Assembly: GCA_022767445.1 (NCBI GenBank)
Contig: JALENJ010000043.1
Coordinates: 1-43,441 of the forward strand
Direction: 5' to 3'
DNA from: Erysipelotrichaceae bacterium
GTDB taxonomy: Bacteria; Bacillota_I; Bacilli_A; Erysipelotrichales; Erysipelotrichaceae
Length of the DNA stretch: 43,441 nucleotides
Part shown: positions 16,606 to 25,355 of the stretch, piece after piece
How the letters are laid out: each line of letters opens with the position of its first letter
How positions within the stretch are numbered: the stretch's first letter is position 1
The notes under the pieces: model-generated
Told to the model about the DNA's origin: nothing
Seen by the model: only the letters and a program-made list of their open reading frames with translations
Database searches by the model: none
Made by a program: the position numbers and the translations under genes

Positions 16606-17639
16606 TCTAACACCACACTAACCATTCTACTTTGACCACCACGTACAACTGTAACCTGTACAGTATCATTCGGTTGATGTGTATAAAGAATACCCATTAA
16701 ATCACTCATGGACGATACTTCAACACCATCAATTGCGGTAATAATATCACCAACCATCAGGTTGTCTTCACCACTTTGATCAGCCAATAATGACTGTACA
16801 AAAACACCATTTCTTGTATCAATACTGATGTTGTATGCACTCTTTTCATATGCAAGCATGCCAGAGACATCCTTCATCATTACATCAAAAGAGCCTCTTG
16901 TAACTGTACCATTATTCTTTAGTGATGTATAAATCAACTTCAACTCATTGATAGACAATGCATAACCCATACGAGAATTGGATTGTACTGGTTGTGGTAC
17001 CACCATACCAATTAAAGTACCGTTCAAATCAATCAAGGCACCGCCTTCTTGGCTTGTTGTTGTGGTGACATCCATTTCAATCATGGATGATAACCAACGT
17101 GTATTCGAAATTGTACGCCAGCTACCTGGTTCAGAAATCATACCACCACTGTATGTTGCAGAGCCTGTATGCAAATTCTTACCACTCATCGCTACTACAT
17201 TAGCACCAGGCATAAGCGCAAGCGTATCCAGCGTGCTAAATACCTTGACATCAAAGGCCACAGATACCTGTAACAGTGCAACTCCACTATCTGTATCTTC
17301 GCCAACAATCGCAGATTGTACAGATATATCATTGTCAAACACAACGGTTGGACTACTATTCTTAGTAGCCTTGGTTGTCGTTAAGATATAGACAACATCA
17401 TTTTCTTTTGCAAAGATGACACCACTATAGTATGTATCCTCATTGACCACACTAACAACACTACTTCTAGCACTGTTGATCGCCTCTGTATGATCAGAAG
17501 TTGTGTAGTTTGTACTATCCATATTATCGATCTGTACACGTGTTGTGCTATTTCTCTGTGTTTGTTGATAGAAGACTATCGTTAGAATGAGATTCCAAAT
17601 GAATAGTATCACTAACACTGCCGGCATCAATTTCTTCAT
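16602..17639 (-). CDS. Catalytically degenerate HtrA/DegP-like protein with PDZ domain
   Basis: A 345-residue protein of the HtrA type: N-terminal membrane anchor (about residues 5-25), a chymotrypsin-fold domain (about 55-235) and a C-terminal PDZ domain (about 250-345, GVFVQSLLADQSGEDNLMVG). HtrA proteases normally degrade misfolded exported proteins. Aligned by eye, the catalytic His motif TNNHV is replaced by TTTKA, the Asp is still present (EDTDSGVALL), and GNSGGAL has become SQEGGAL, so both His and Ser are lost. It should not be a protease; a chaperone, scaffold or regulator role is inference. The start at 17639 has GAAAGGG upstream and lies inside the walJ reading frame (92-base overlap). 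Confidence 0.85.
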   Translation of the reverse strand: MKKLMPAVLVILFIWNLILTIVFYQQTQRNSTTRVQIDNMDSTNYTTSDHTEAINSARSSVVSVVNEDTYYSGVIFAKENDVVYILTTTKATKNSSPTVVFDNDISVQSAIVGEDTDSGVALLQVSVAFDVKVFSTLDTLALMPGANVVAMSGKNLHTGSATYSGGMISEPGSWRTISNTRWLSSMIEMDVTTTTSQEGGALIDLNGTLIGMVVPQPVQSNSRMGYALSINELKLIYTSLKNNGTVTRGSFDVMMKDVSGMLAYEKSAYNISIDTRNGVFVQSLLADQSGEDNLMVGDIITAIDGVEVSSMSDLMGILYTHQPNDTVQVTVVRGGQSRMVSVVLE

Positions 17640-18387
17640 CTTTTATACCCTTTCTTATCATCTCATGTTGACCTGCTGCACATACAATCAATCCTGCATG
17701 CATGTCACCTTCATGATGTTTTAACATATCTACAGTTACCTGTAATGCTTTGTTACGTGTGTTTGCTTGTTCACTGATGTGAGCCAAGATTATCATCTTG
17801 GTATTCTCACTTACGATCTTATCGAGTACACTTGCACAATCCTCATTACATAGGTGTCCTGTATCACTGTAGATTCTTTGTTTGGTGAATTGTGGACGAT
17901 TGGTGGCCATCAACATCTCAACATCGTGATTAGACTCTAGCACGATATAATCCGCATCCTTTAACATATCAATATACTTCTCATTGATATATCCCGTATC
18001 TGTGATATATACCAATTTCTCAACACCATTTTCAACGATATATCCAGTGGTATTCATCGCATCATGCGATAGAGCAATTGGTGTAAAACGCAACGTTTCA
18101 ATTGTAAAGCATACACCTGGTCTTACCATAAATGTATCATAGTCATCCATGATCACTGGGGCATAGATTGGTAACGATTTAAAGTGTTTAATCTGTGAGA
18201 CATGATCAGAGTGATCATGTGTAATCACGAGTGCGTCTAAATCTTCTACTTGTATGTTTAAGTCGTTGAGTTGTCCAAGTAGATATTTCTTGGTGGTACC
18301 ACAATCTATCATTACCTTTGTGGTACCATCCACAATAACAAAGCTATTCCCTTTTGAACCACTGGCTAATAACGCAAATTCCATCAT
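17548..18387 (-). CDS. walJ: WalJ/YycJ-type MBL-fold hydrolase
   Basis: A 279-residue metallo-beta-lactamase fold protein of the YycJ/WalJ family, predicted nuclease-like enzymes linked to cell division and cell-wall control in Bacillus and streptococci. The metal-binding HDHSDH motif is present (ITHDHSDHVS, about 56-65), with further ligands in ALSHDAM, TDTGY and LAHIS. The N-terminus LASGSKGNSF is typical. The C-terminal end (residues about 250-279) is polar and overlaps the HtrA-like gene by 92 bases, longer than usual. In Bacillus it follows walR-walK-yycH-yycI; here an M23 protein precedes it with a 4-base overlap. Confidence 0.93.
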   Translation of the reverse strand: MMEFALLASGSKGNSFVIVDGTTKVMIDCGTTKKYLLGQLNDLNIQVEDLDALVITHDHSDHVSQIKHFKSLPIYAPVIMDDYDTFMVRPGVCFTIETLRFTPIALSHDAMNTTGYIVENGVEKLVYITDTGYINEKYIDMLKDADYIVLESNHDVEMLMATNRPQFTKQRIYSDTGHLCNEDCASVLDKIVSENTKMIILAHISEQANTRNKALQVTVDMLKHHEGDMHAGLIVCAAGQHEMIRKGIKDEEIDAGSVSDTIHLESHSNDSLLSTNTEK

Positions 18388-19892
18388 CGACTCAAACCCT
18401 CACAATTCATTAACACCTGACATGCATTGATACTTTCACCATTCTGTAATAGATGGAATGTCACATGTGGTCCTGTAGCGGCACCACTCATACCAATCAT
18501 GCCGATTACATCACCCTTCTTCACGTTTGTGCCAACCTCTAAAGGACTTGCCACAAATAGGTGTCCATAGATACTTGTATATCCATTATGATGATCAATC
18601 ATGATGTAGTAACCCAATTCATCATCATATCCCTTTTCACTGATCTCACCATTATCAACTGCTAGTATATTTCCCCATCGATTATATCGATTGATAAAAT
18701 CAACAGATTCAAATCCTGCATAACACCCATAATTACAGATGATTTGTGGATTATCTGTAGGATAGGCGAAGGAACCTGTACCTATCGCAACACCACTTCC
18801 ACTACCACTTGCGATTAACTCATCCTGTTTATTCGCTGTAATGACCGAGGAAATCTCTTTACCATCCTCCAAGACACCATTGACCCATGTCTCATCATAG
18901 AATACATTCTTTGAGCCATTGGCACCTGCTTGTCTTATAATGGTCTGTCCTTGTGGTACTGTGCTATCCTCGACGATTGATGTGTCATAAAAGATATCTT
19001 CTTTACGTAAACTTTGTTTATATACATACACATCAATTGGCGAAGTAAAATAAGTGATACAAATCTTTGTGCCAACCGGTAATGGCATACTGATATCCGT
19101 TACGATATCTTGATTGATGAGTAGTAATTGGCTCGCTGTTAAACCGTAATTATGCAAGCCAATCGAAGCTAAGGTATCACCTTCAACCGTTGTGTAATAC
19201 TCTAGATTCTCATTATCCCCATAGGATAGATAACGCAATACAGACTCCTCATCCATCTTAATTTCATCTTCACTTGCATACGCATCACTAATCTGAATAT
19301 TCTCATTGATCTTATAACCAACCGTCATATCACCATATCCAGTTAAGTCACTCATACGCTTATGATTGTTGATCACTTGTAAAGTATCTTCATCCACAAA
19401 ATATCCCAAATACTTCTGTAAAGCATTTTCATAGATCTCTTTTGATTTGACGAATATGCGTGCATACTCTCCCTGTTGATCCGAAAATGAAATTGCTTTA
19501 CAAGCAATCGTATACGCATTTTGTTGATCAAGATAATCCATAATCTGATCATCCACATCTTGATAAACAACATGACTTAACTCTTCTACCAGATACATAT
19601 TCTTACCGATATTCAAATGACTATCCGAAAACATGCTAGCATACTTATCTTGGTAGATATCATCAAGATGCTGATCCAAAACTCTTTTATCATCAATGAT
19701 TCCAACCAGTTTATCATCCTCATATAACTTATACACTGGTTGGCCAACAACAGATACACCCACAACATCTTGATGAAAAACACCCATAGACTCCTGCAAT
19801 CCAACCTGACTATAAGAGTCTAAAAAAGAAGGCACGATGACAATAACAATTGCGAACAACAAACAAGTAGCTACTGCAATCAAGTTCTTCAT
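18384..19892 (-). CDS. Exported LysM / G5-like / degenerate M23 protein
   Basis: A 502-residue exported protein with an N-terminal signal anchor (about 3-22), a long helical/beta region, a LysM domain (about 235-280, YYTTVEGDTLASIGLHNYG), a G5-like segment (about 283-345) and a C-terminal M23/LytM domain (about 385-500). M23 enzymes cut peptidoglycan cross-bridges using His-Asp-His zinc ligands. Here the HxxxD motif has no His (AGFESVDF) and the final HxH is HVT (GPHVTFHL), while YGHL remains. The domain is therefore probably inactive and may act as an EnvC-type activator or binder. It stands where walK-yycH-yycI would be in Bacillus, between dnaB and walJ. Confidence 0.85.
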   Translation of the reverse strand: MKNLIAVATCLLFAIVIVIVPSFLDSYSQVGLQESMGVFHQDVVGVSVVGQPVYKLYEDDKLVGIIDDKRVLDQHLDDIYQDKYASMFSDSHLNIGKNMYLVEELSHVVYQDVDDQIMDYLDQQNAYTIACKAISFSDQQGEYARIFVKSKEIYENALQKYLGYFVDEDTLQVINNHKRMSDLTGYGDMTVGYKINENIQISDAYASEDEIKMDEESVLRYLSYGDNENLEYYTTVEGDTLASIGLHNYGLTASQLLLINQDIVTDISMPLPVGTKICITYFTSPIDVYVYKQSLRKEDIFYDTSIVEDSTVPQGQTIIRQAGANGSKNVFYDETWVNGVLEDGKEISSVITANKQDELIASGSGSGVAIGTGSFAYPTDNPQIICNYGCYAGFESVDFINRYNRWGNILAVDNGEISEKGYDDELGYYIMIDHHNGYTSIYGHLFVASPLEVGTNVKKGDVIGMIGMSGAATGPHVTFHLLQNGESINACQVLMNCEGLSR

Positions 19893-19906
19893 GCCTTCAT
19901 ACCTCC

Positions 19907-21271
19907 TTATGATTGTGATTGATTTCTTGCGATATTGTAGAGTGCGTTGGTATCCGCTTCAAATGCGACATACACTCTACCAGTTGCTCCATTACGGTGC
20001 TTGGCAAGATTAATTTCTAGACGTTCTGTACCACTTTCTCTAGCCTGTTCCTTGGCTTCCTCACTATAGTAAGACTCACGATACAACATCATAACGATGT
20101 CGGCATCCTGCTCGATCGCACCAGATTCACGTAAGTCACTCAACATTGGATGCTTATCCTCACGTTGTTCAACGGTACGGCTTAACTGCGATAGTGCTAC
20201 AACTGGAACATTTAGCTCACGTGCTAATGCCTTTAGACTACGTGAAATATCTGAAACTTCCTGTTGACGGTTTGCACCAGCACGATCATTTGGTCCACTG
20301 ATCAATTGGATATAGTCTATCATCACCATGTTAAGACCATGTTCAGCTTGTAATCTACGACATTTAGAAAATATCTCAGGAATCTTAATACCTGCGGTAT
20401 CATCGATATAGATATTCGATGCTTTTAACTCAGAGCTAGCTTCATTGATGCGATTCCATTCTTCGTTTGTTAAACGACCTGTCTTTAGCTTATCACCTTG
20501 AATGTGACTCTTGGCACTTAACAAACGCATTGCTAACTGCTCAGCACCCATCTCAAGTGAGAAGATCGCAATCGCACCTTTCGACATTTGTGGGATTAAC
20601 GCAACGTTCATTGCTAGGTTTAAGGCAACCGCTGTTTTACCCATGGAAGGACGAGCGGCCAAGACAATCATATCACCACGTTGTAAACCATGTGTTGTAT
20701 GATCAAGATCATTAAAGCCTGTCTTTAATCCTGTAATCTCAGAGGAATTCTCTGCCGCAGAGCGGATTGTCTTAAGTACTTCATTTAAGACATCATTTGG
20801 ATTCTTAAACTCACCAGCTTTACGGTTACGTGATACATTCAAGATTTCCTTTTCCGAGCGATCAAGATAATCATTCAAATCCGTCTGACCACCAAATCCC
20901 TCTTCGACAACTTTCTCCGCCGCTTCAATCATGCGGCGCATCATCGCTTTATCACGAATCAAATTGACATAAGTCATCGTATTGGCACTGGTAACTGCAG
21001 CGTTCATCAAGTTGAGGATATACTCCATACCACCGGACTTATCTAAGGCATCATTATCCTTTAGACGTGTCGCTACAGTCGTTGAGTCTATCTTGGTTCC
21101 CTCTTGGTATAACTGCTCACATGCCTGATAGATTCTACGATTGGCATCTGTAAAGAAGTCCTCTGAAGATAGTCCTTCTTCTAGAGCAGTTCTTGAAGCG
21201 TTTGGATAGACCAACATCGTACCCAGCAAACTGGCTTCTGCCTCTTGGGCAGAAGGTAAAACCCTAGGCAT
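19907..21271 (-). CDS. dnaB: Replicative DNA helicase DnaB
   Basis: A 454-residue hexameric helicase (called DnaC in Bacillus) that opens DNA at the replication fork. The N-terminal domain starts MPRVLPSAQEAEASLLG; the RecA-like motor has Walker A in ARPSMGKTAVALN (about 207-219), Walker B in MVMIDYIQLI, the QLSRTVEQR element, and RHRNG-like KHRNGATG near the C-terminus. No intein is present. It starts 2 bases after the rplI stop, in the conserved order gdpP-rplI-dnaB. Confidence 0.97.
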   Translation of the reverse strand: MPRVLPSAQEAEASLLGTMLVYPNASRTALEEGLSSEDFFTDANRRIYQACEQLYQEGTKIDSTTVATRLKDNDALDKSGGMEYILNLMNAAVTSANTMTYVNLIRDKAMMRRMIEAAEKVVEEGFGGQTDLNDYLDRSEKEILNVSRNRKAGEFKNPNDVLNEVLKTIRSAAENSSEITGLKTGFNDLDHTTHGLQRGDMIVLAARPSMGKTAVALNLAMNVALIPQMSKGAIAIFSLEMGAEQLAMRLLSAKSHIQGDKLKTGRLTNEEWNRINEASSELKASNIYIDDTAGIKIPEIFSKCRRLQAEHGLNMVMIDYIQLISGPNDRAGANRQQEVSDISRSLKALARELNVPVVALSQLSRTVEQREDKHPMLSDLRESGAIEQDADIVMMLYRESYYSEEAKEQARESGTERLEINLAKHRNGATGRVYVAFEADTNALYNIARNQSQS

Positions 21272-21273
21272 CT

Positions 21274-21723
21274 TTACTCCTCACTTCCACGAACTCTCAC
21301 GTTGATTGTACCGATGACATTCTTGTGAAGTTCAACTTTAACTTTTGTAGTACCTAAACTATGAATTGGTTCTGTATCGATAATCTTACGTTTCTCGATA
21401 TGAATTCCCTGTTTATTTAAAGCTTCAACAATCTGCTTCGTAGATACGGAGCCAAACACTCTACCCTCTTTACCAGATTTCACTGTAAAGGAGATAAAAG
21501 TCTTTTCTAATAGAGCTGCCTTTTCACGTGCTTCTTCTTCACGTTTCGCTTCCAAAGCTGCCTCTTCTGATTTTTGTTCCTTCAAGATCTCTAAGCTTGC
21601 CTTTGACTCTGCAACCGCAAGACCTCTAGCAATCAAAAAATTTCTTCCGTAACCGTCAGATACTTCAACGATATCCCCACGTTTACCTACTTTTTTCACA
21701 TCTTGCTTAAGAATTACTTTCAT
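21274..21723 (-). CDS. rplI: 50S ribosomal protein L9
   Basis: Ribosomal protein L9, two globular domains joined by a long helix. The start is set at MKVILKQDVKKVG (ATG 21723), the universal L9 N-terminus, with AAAGGAG 7 bases upstream; a second ATG lies directly before it at 21726, and a longer upstream extension inside gdpP is not believable. That gives 149 residues. The N-domain motif GYGRNFLIARGLA, the alanine/glutamate-rich helix (about 45-75) and the C-domain SGKEGRVFGSVS are all present. The gene overlaps the end of gdpP by 17 bases. Confidence 0.97.
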   Translation of the reverse strand: MKVILKQDVKKVGKRGDIVEVSDGYGRNFLIARGLAVAESKASLEILKEQKSEEAALEAKREEEAREKAALLEKTFISFTVKSGKEGRVFGSVSTKQIVEALNKQGIHIEKRKIIDTEPIHSLGTTKVKVELHKNVIGTINVRVRGSEE

Positions 21724-23677
21724 CATTTGTCTCCTTTTCTTGTTGTTGGAGTATACCAATCAACTCTTCTTTTAACTGACTTACGGTAGCGTCTTTTCTC
21801 TGCGTCGCAGCAGCCGTCATATGACCACCACCATGCATCGCTTCCATAATTGACTGTACATTAATCCCACCATTCGATCGAGCAGAAATACTGGCAATCG
21901 AAGTGTTCTTATCCTGTGCGATTACAAAGGCTGCCTTAACATCCTGAATACTCAATAGACTATCGGCCACCTGACTCATCATAGAACGCGTAATCTTTTC
22001 ATTCTCTACGGCCGCAATCACAATACCATCCGCATATCTTTCACTAGCACCCATAATTGCACTCTTGAGTGAGAACTCTTCATATGTATCCTTGAGATAG
22101 TCATAGGCAACTTGAGGATCTGCACCTAACTTACGTAAAGCGCTGGCCGCATCATACGTACGTACACCAGTTCTCTCACGCCATTTACGTGTATCAATTG
22201 TCATACCTGCAAGCATGAAAGTCGCTTCAAGCTCAGAGATATCCACCTTACTTGATACAAATGGAATCATCTCCGTCAATAGCTCACAGGTACTAGAAGC
22301 ACCTGCTTCAATATAGATTAAGATAGGCTTAACACCCATATCTGTACTTCTGCGGTGATGATCAATCACGACAACACGTTGTGCACTCTCAAGTAGCTTA
22401 GCACCGTTAGACTGTAGGATATTATGATGATCCGTCATAATCACAAGCGTATCATCCTTTAGCTGATTGATCGCTTCACCCTCAGTTACAAATGATATAT
22501 CCTGGGCAAGTTCAGCTTCATTCGCCTTCATCGCCGCATCCAACTTCTCTTCAATACCACCCGTCTTTGCGATGATACTAGCCGGCTTATTAAACGCAGA
22601 AGCCATCTTAGATAAGCAGATTGCAGAACCAATACAGTCAAAATCCGCATTCTTATGACCACAGATAATGACATTCGAAGAATGTTGAATCAAGTCACGT
22701 AATGCATGTGCCATGACACGTACACGTACACGACTTCTCTTCTCAGTAGCCTCGGTCGATCCACCAAAGTACTTCACATCTTCACCAACGACCTGAATGG
22801 CAACCTGGTCACCACCACGTGTCTGTGCCAAGTCCATCAAACGAGTAACCGTTTCATCTAACTCTGCAAAGTTTGAACTACCCTTGGCAAACGCCATGGA
22901 TAAGGTGATAGAAACTTCTGCCTTCTGTGAAGCCTTACGGACCTTATTCAATATTGAGAAACGATCCGCTGCGATATCATGATAAATCTTCTCATTTAAT
23001 ACAAGAAGATAACGATTGTTATTTAATCTTCTTGAGAATACACCAAACTGTTGACAATACTCATTCAGTGGAGTTCGGATGGTTGCGTTGATATTTGCGA
23101 TATCCGCATCATCCGCATACATCGTGCTCTCCTCATAGTTATCAAAACTTGCTAGACCTAAGACAACATGTTCCTCATTATACTTACCACGATACTCATC
23201 CAACAAAGTAATATCTTTGAAATAAATCGTTGGCGTATTTTCGCGTTTGGAAATCTCATACTTATACTGATCAATCTGCACAACAACTTTATCCGCTTCC
23301 CCAGCGATAATGTCGTTAACCTCAGGCAACCAAGTTAATAACTTTGAACCAATTCGATCCAAACCTCTTTCTTGAAACAATTCACTTTGCCAAGTGATGA
23401 TGTAGTTATCATCATAGTTCAATAAACCAACGCCACCCACAAGGTAGGCATCCGCATAAGAACCACCAAGATACTTCTCAAGACCAATCGACTCTTCCTC
23501 ATTTGCGGTTTGGAAGGCATCCGTCAGATAAAATACGATACCTGCCTCCACAATCAATATCAAAATACCAGCCGTAATATTCCAACGGAACAATAACCTT
23601 GAAAGAATCAAAACAACCAACTGAATAATCAATGCGATCAAAATAAACTGTCGAATTCTACTCATTCTTTGTTGCAT
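21707..23677 (-). CDS. gdpP: Cyclic-di-AMP phosphodiesterase GdpP
   Basis: A 656-residue membrane enzyme that hydrolyses cyclic di-AMP to pApA. Domains in order: two transmembrane helices (about 10-55), a degenerate PAS domain (about 75-150), a degenerate GGDEF domain (about 170-300) and the DHH/DHHA1 catalytic unit (about 330-645). Catalytic motifs NADFDCIGSA, MTDHHN and VVIDHHRRS are intact, and GGGHMTAAA ends the DHHA1 part. The start is fixed by AAGGAGGG 5 bases before ATG 23677; it overlaps yybS by 20 bases. Cyclic di-AMP level sets turgor, cell-wall strength and beta-lactam tolerance in Firmicutes. Confidence 0.96.
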   Translation of the reverse strand: MQQRMSRIRQFILIALIIQLVVLILSRLLFRWNITAGILILIVEAGIVFYLTDAFQTANEEESIGLEKYLGGSYADAYLVGGVGLLNYDDNYIITWQSELFQERGLDRIGSKLLTWLPEVNDIIAGEADKVVVQIDQYKYEISKRENTPTIYFKDITLLDEYRGKYNEEHVVLGLASFDNYEESTMYADDADIANINATIRTPLNEYCQQFGVFSRRLNNNRYLLVLNEKIYHDIAADRFSILNKVRKASQKAEVSITLSMAFAKGSSNFAELDETVTRLMDLAQTRGGDQVAIQVVGEDVKYFGGSTEATEKRSRVRVRVMAHALRDLIQHSSNVIICGHKNADFDCIGSAICLSKMASAFNKPASIIAKTGGIEEKLDAAMKANEAELAQDISFVTEGEAINQLKDDTLVIMTDHHNILQSNGAKLLESAQRVVVIDHHRRSTDMGVKPILIYIEAGASSTCELLTEMIPFVSSKVDISELEATFMLAGMTIDTRKWRERTGVRTYDAASALRKLGADPQVAYDYLKDTYEEFSLKSAIMGASERYADGIVIAAVENEKITRSMMSQVADSLLSIQDVKAAFVIAQDKNTSIASISARSNGGINVQSIMEAMHGGGHMTAAATQRKDATVSQLKEELIGILQQQEKETNDESNS

Positions 23678-24602
23678 GATATCCCTCCTTTACTATACGA
23701 TCATGAATATTCGATGTGATGTATAAGAAACCATATAATGCAATCACCATCGGCATCGTGAATGCTAATACAAATATTAACAATGTGATTAAACCACGAT
23801 TCGCTTTGATAAATACAGGAATCAATACCAACAAGCCAATCACACCCATACATACAAGATACAATATTGAAAAACTACCCAATGCAGTAACGATGGATGT
23901 CCATGGTTCCACTGTCAAACGGCCACCATTTACATACAAATATCCAGCAACACCAACTACCGCAACATATCCAATCCACTTTGGCGGATAATACAGGTAG
24001 AGAGGTTGTGATGGTGGCATCTTCACATGTAATCTCTTCAATAAAATTCTCGATAACATGTGTGTTACACCTGCTTCAAGAATCCCTAAAAACATTGTAC
24101 TGACAAAGAAGACATTTCTAATCATCATATTGATGTCCACATTTGCCGGAATCGCAACAGAACCCACCTTCATCATCGTATCAAACATCACTCTCATCTC
24201 TTGTACAAGCTCATCCAGCTTGACACCAAAAATCGCAACGTTGATAACAACTGCTAATATTTCTACAAGGGCACCTAATACCATTGTTCTAAGTAAGATT
24301 TTCTGATTCTCTTCCTGCTTATAGATACCATGTCCATATACCAATCCAATCACCGCTTCCGCAATGAAGAAAAACGCAGAAAACGGATTGGAAAACAAGA
24401 ATGATATCAACACGATAGCCACAAACACCATCAAACTATCACGCATGGAATACTTACTTGCATAATATACCATTGGCAAAGGCAATACAAACACCAACAT
24501 ACTAGAGAGTGTACCCTGTAGTTGTCTGTCGATTAACATAAATACACCAATCAGGCCAACCATCATTGCCCCTTCGGTTATCTTCCTAACATCTTGATTC
24601 AT
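23658..24602 (-). CDS. yybS: YybS/DUF2232 family membrane protein
   Basis: A 314-residue integral membrane protein with about eight predicted helices and no enzymatic motif that I can see. It belongs to the DUF2232 (YybS) family by position and overall pattern: it directly precedes gdpP-rplI-dnaB, as in Bacillus. The family is related to substrate-binding S components of ECF transporters, but no ligand is established for it. The N-terminus (MNQDVRKITEGAMMVGLIGVFMLIDR) is the usual cytosolic lead into helix 1. It appears to be the first gene of the operon, divergent from a VanZ-like gene, with 127 bases between. Confidence 0.85.
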   Translation of the reverse strand: MNQDVRKITEGAMMVGLIGVFMLIDRQLQGTLSSMLVFVLPLPMVYYASKYSMRDSLMVFVAIVLISFLFSNPFSAFFFIAEAVIGLVYGHGIYKQEENQKILLRTMVLGALVEILAVVINVAIFGVKLDELVQEMRVMFDTMMKVGSVAIPANVDINMMIRNVFFVSTMFLGILEAGVTHMLSRILLKRLHVKMPPSQPLYLYYPPKWIGYVAVVGVAGYLYVNGGRLTVEPWTSIVTALGSFSILYLVCMGVIGLLVLIPVFIKANRGLITLLIFVLAFTMPMVIALYGFLYITSNIHDRIVKEGYHATKNE

Positions 24603-24729
24603 AATCTTCTCCCAAAAAGCATGATAAAAACACTTTTTGCATGCGTATATTATAACATATCACCCAAATCCATTCACCCTTTAGCCCCACATACATATCT
24701 GTTATGATATTCACCAAAGAGGTACATAT

Positions 24730-25140
24730 ATGCTAACAAAACTACTATACTTTTTTATACGTATCATCACCCAAATACACAACAAGATACTCACCCTCAA
24801 CGATCAATACCTCACCAACCTAACAGATAAACAACTACACTTCATTATCATCGGTATTTTTGGCATTCTGTTGATTCTACTCATCTATCCACTCTTCAAA
24901 TCTCTTGCCAAAAACAAACACTACCTCACCCTAACATGGATCTACGTATTCACGCTGATCATCGTGATTACATTTGCGATAGAAATCGGTCAAGGCATCA
25001 CCCATACAGGTACGATGGACTTCGATGATATCTTAGCAGGTATCGCAGGATTCCTGCTGATGTATATTGTACTTGCACTACTTATCACCACCATCCAAGG
25101 CATACGCTACCTTTCAAAGAAACCACACAAACGAAACTAA
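24730..25140 (+). CDS. VanZ-like membrane protein
   Basis: A small 136-residue protein with about three membrane helices and the VanZ-family core EIGQGITHTGTMDFDDILAG followed by a final helix. VanZ lowers teicoplanin binding in enterococci; most genomic relatives have no proven role, though an envelope function is likely. An AGAGGT site lies 8 bases before the ATG and a TATGAT box upstream. It runs opposite to the yybS operon and directly ahead of a tRNA-Pro gene. Codon use is rich in C-ending codons compared with the neighbours. Confidence 0.8.
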   Translation: MLTKLLYFFIRIITQIHNKILTLNDQYLTNLTDKQLHFIIIGIFGILLILLIYPLFKSLAKNKHYLTLTWIYVFTLIIVITFAIEIGQGITHTGTMDFDDILAGIAGFLLMYIVLALLITTIQGIRYLSKKPHKRN

Positions 25141-25166
25141 TTTTGTTATAATCATACATGCATACA

Positions 25167-25240
25167 CGGGGTGTGGCTCAGCTTGGTAGAGCGCTTCGTT
25201 CGGGACGAAGAGGTCGTGAGTTCGAATCTCGTCACCCCGA
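25167..25240 (+). tRNA. tRNA-Pro (anticodon CGG)
   Basis: A 74-base cloverleaf: acceptor CGGGGTG pairs with CACCCCG, D arm GCTC...GAGC, anticodon stem CTTCG/CGAAG with loop TTCGGGA (anticodon CGG, codon CCG), T arm with TTCGAAT, discriminator A. The C1-G72 pair is typical of bacterial tRNA-Pro. CCA is not encoded. A TATAAT box lies 14 bases upstream and a terminator directly downstream. Confidence 0.95.
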
Positions 25241-25243
25241 CTC

Positions 25244-25274
25244 AAAACTCTTTCTCTCATCGAAAGAGTTTTTA
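25244..25274 (+). terminator. tRNA-Pro terminator
   Basis: A 10 bp stem (AAACTCTTTC / GAAAGAGTTT) followed by TTTATTT begins five bases after the tRNA. Confidence 0.85.
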
Positions 25275-25287
25275 TTTATGTTACAAA

Positions 25288-25305
25288 TTCGATATTTACA
25301 TCGAA
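25288..25305. promoter_or_regulatory. Palindrome at the promoter of the broken reductase gene
   Basis: TTCGAT and ATCGAA form a perfect inverted repeat with a 6-base spacer. It overlaps the likely -35 region of a TATACT -10 box (25316-25321) ahead of the reductase pseudogene. The operator role is inferred; no regulator gene is adjacent. Confidence 0.4.
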
Positions 25306-25355
25306 TGATATATGGTATACTGCTGACTTAAATTTGAGAAAGAAAGGACAGCAGT

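Noticed and set aside
25141-25274. tRNA-Pro as attachment site of an integrated element
   Set aside because: No integrase gene nearby and no second copy of the tRNA 3' end seen in the window.
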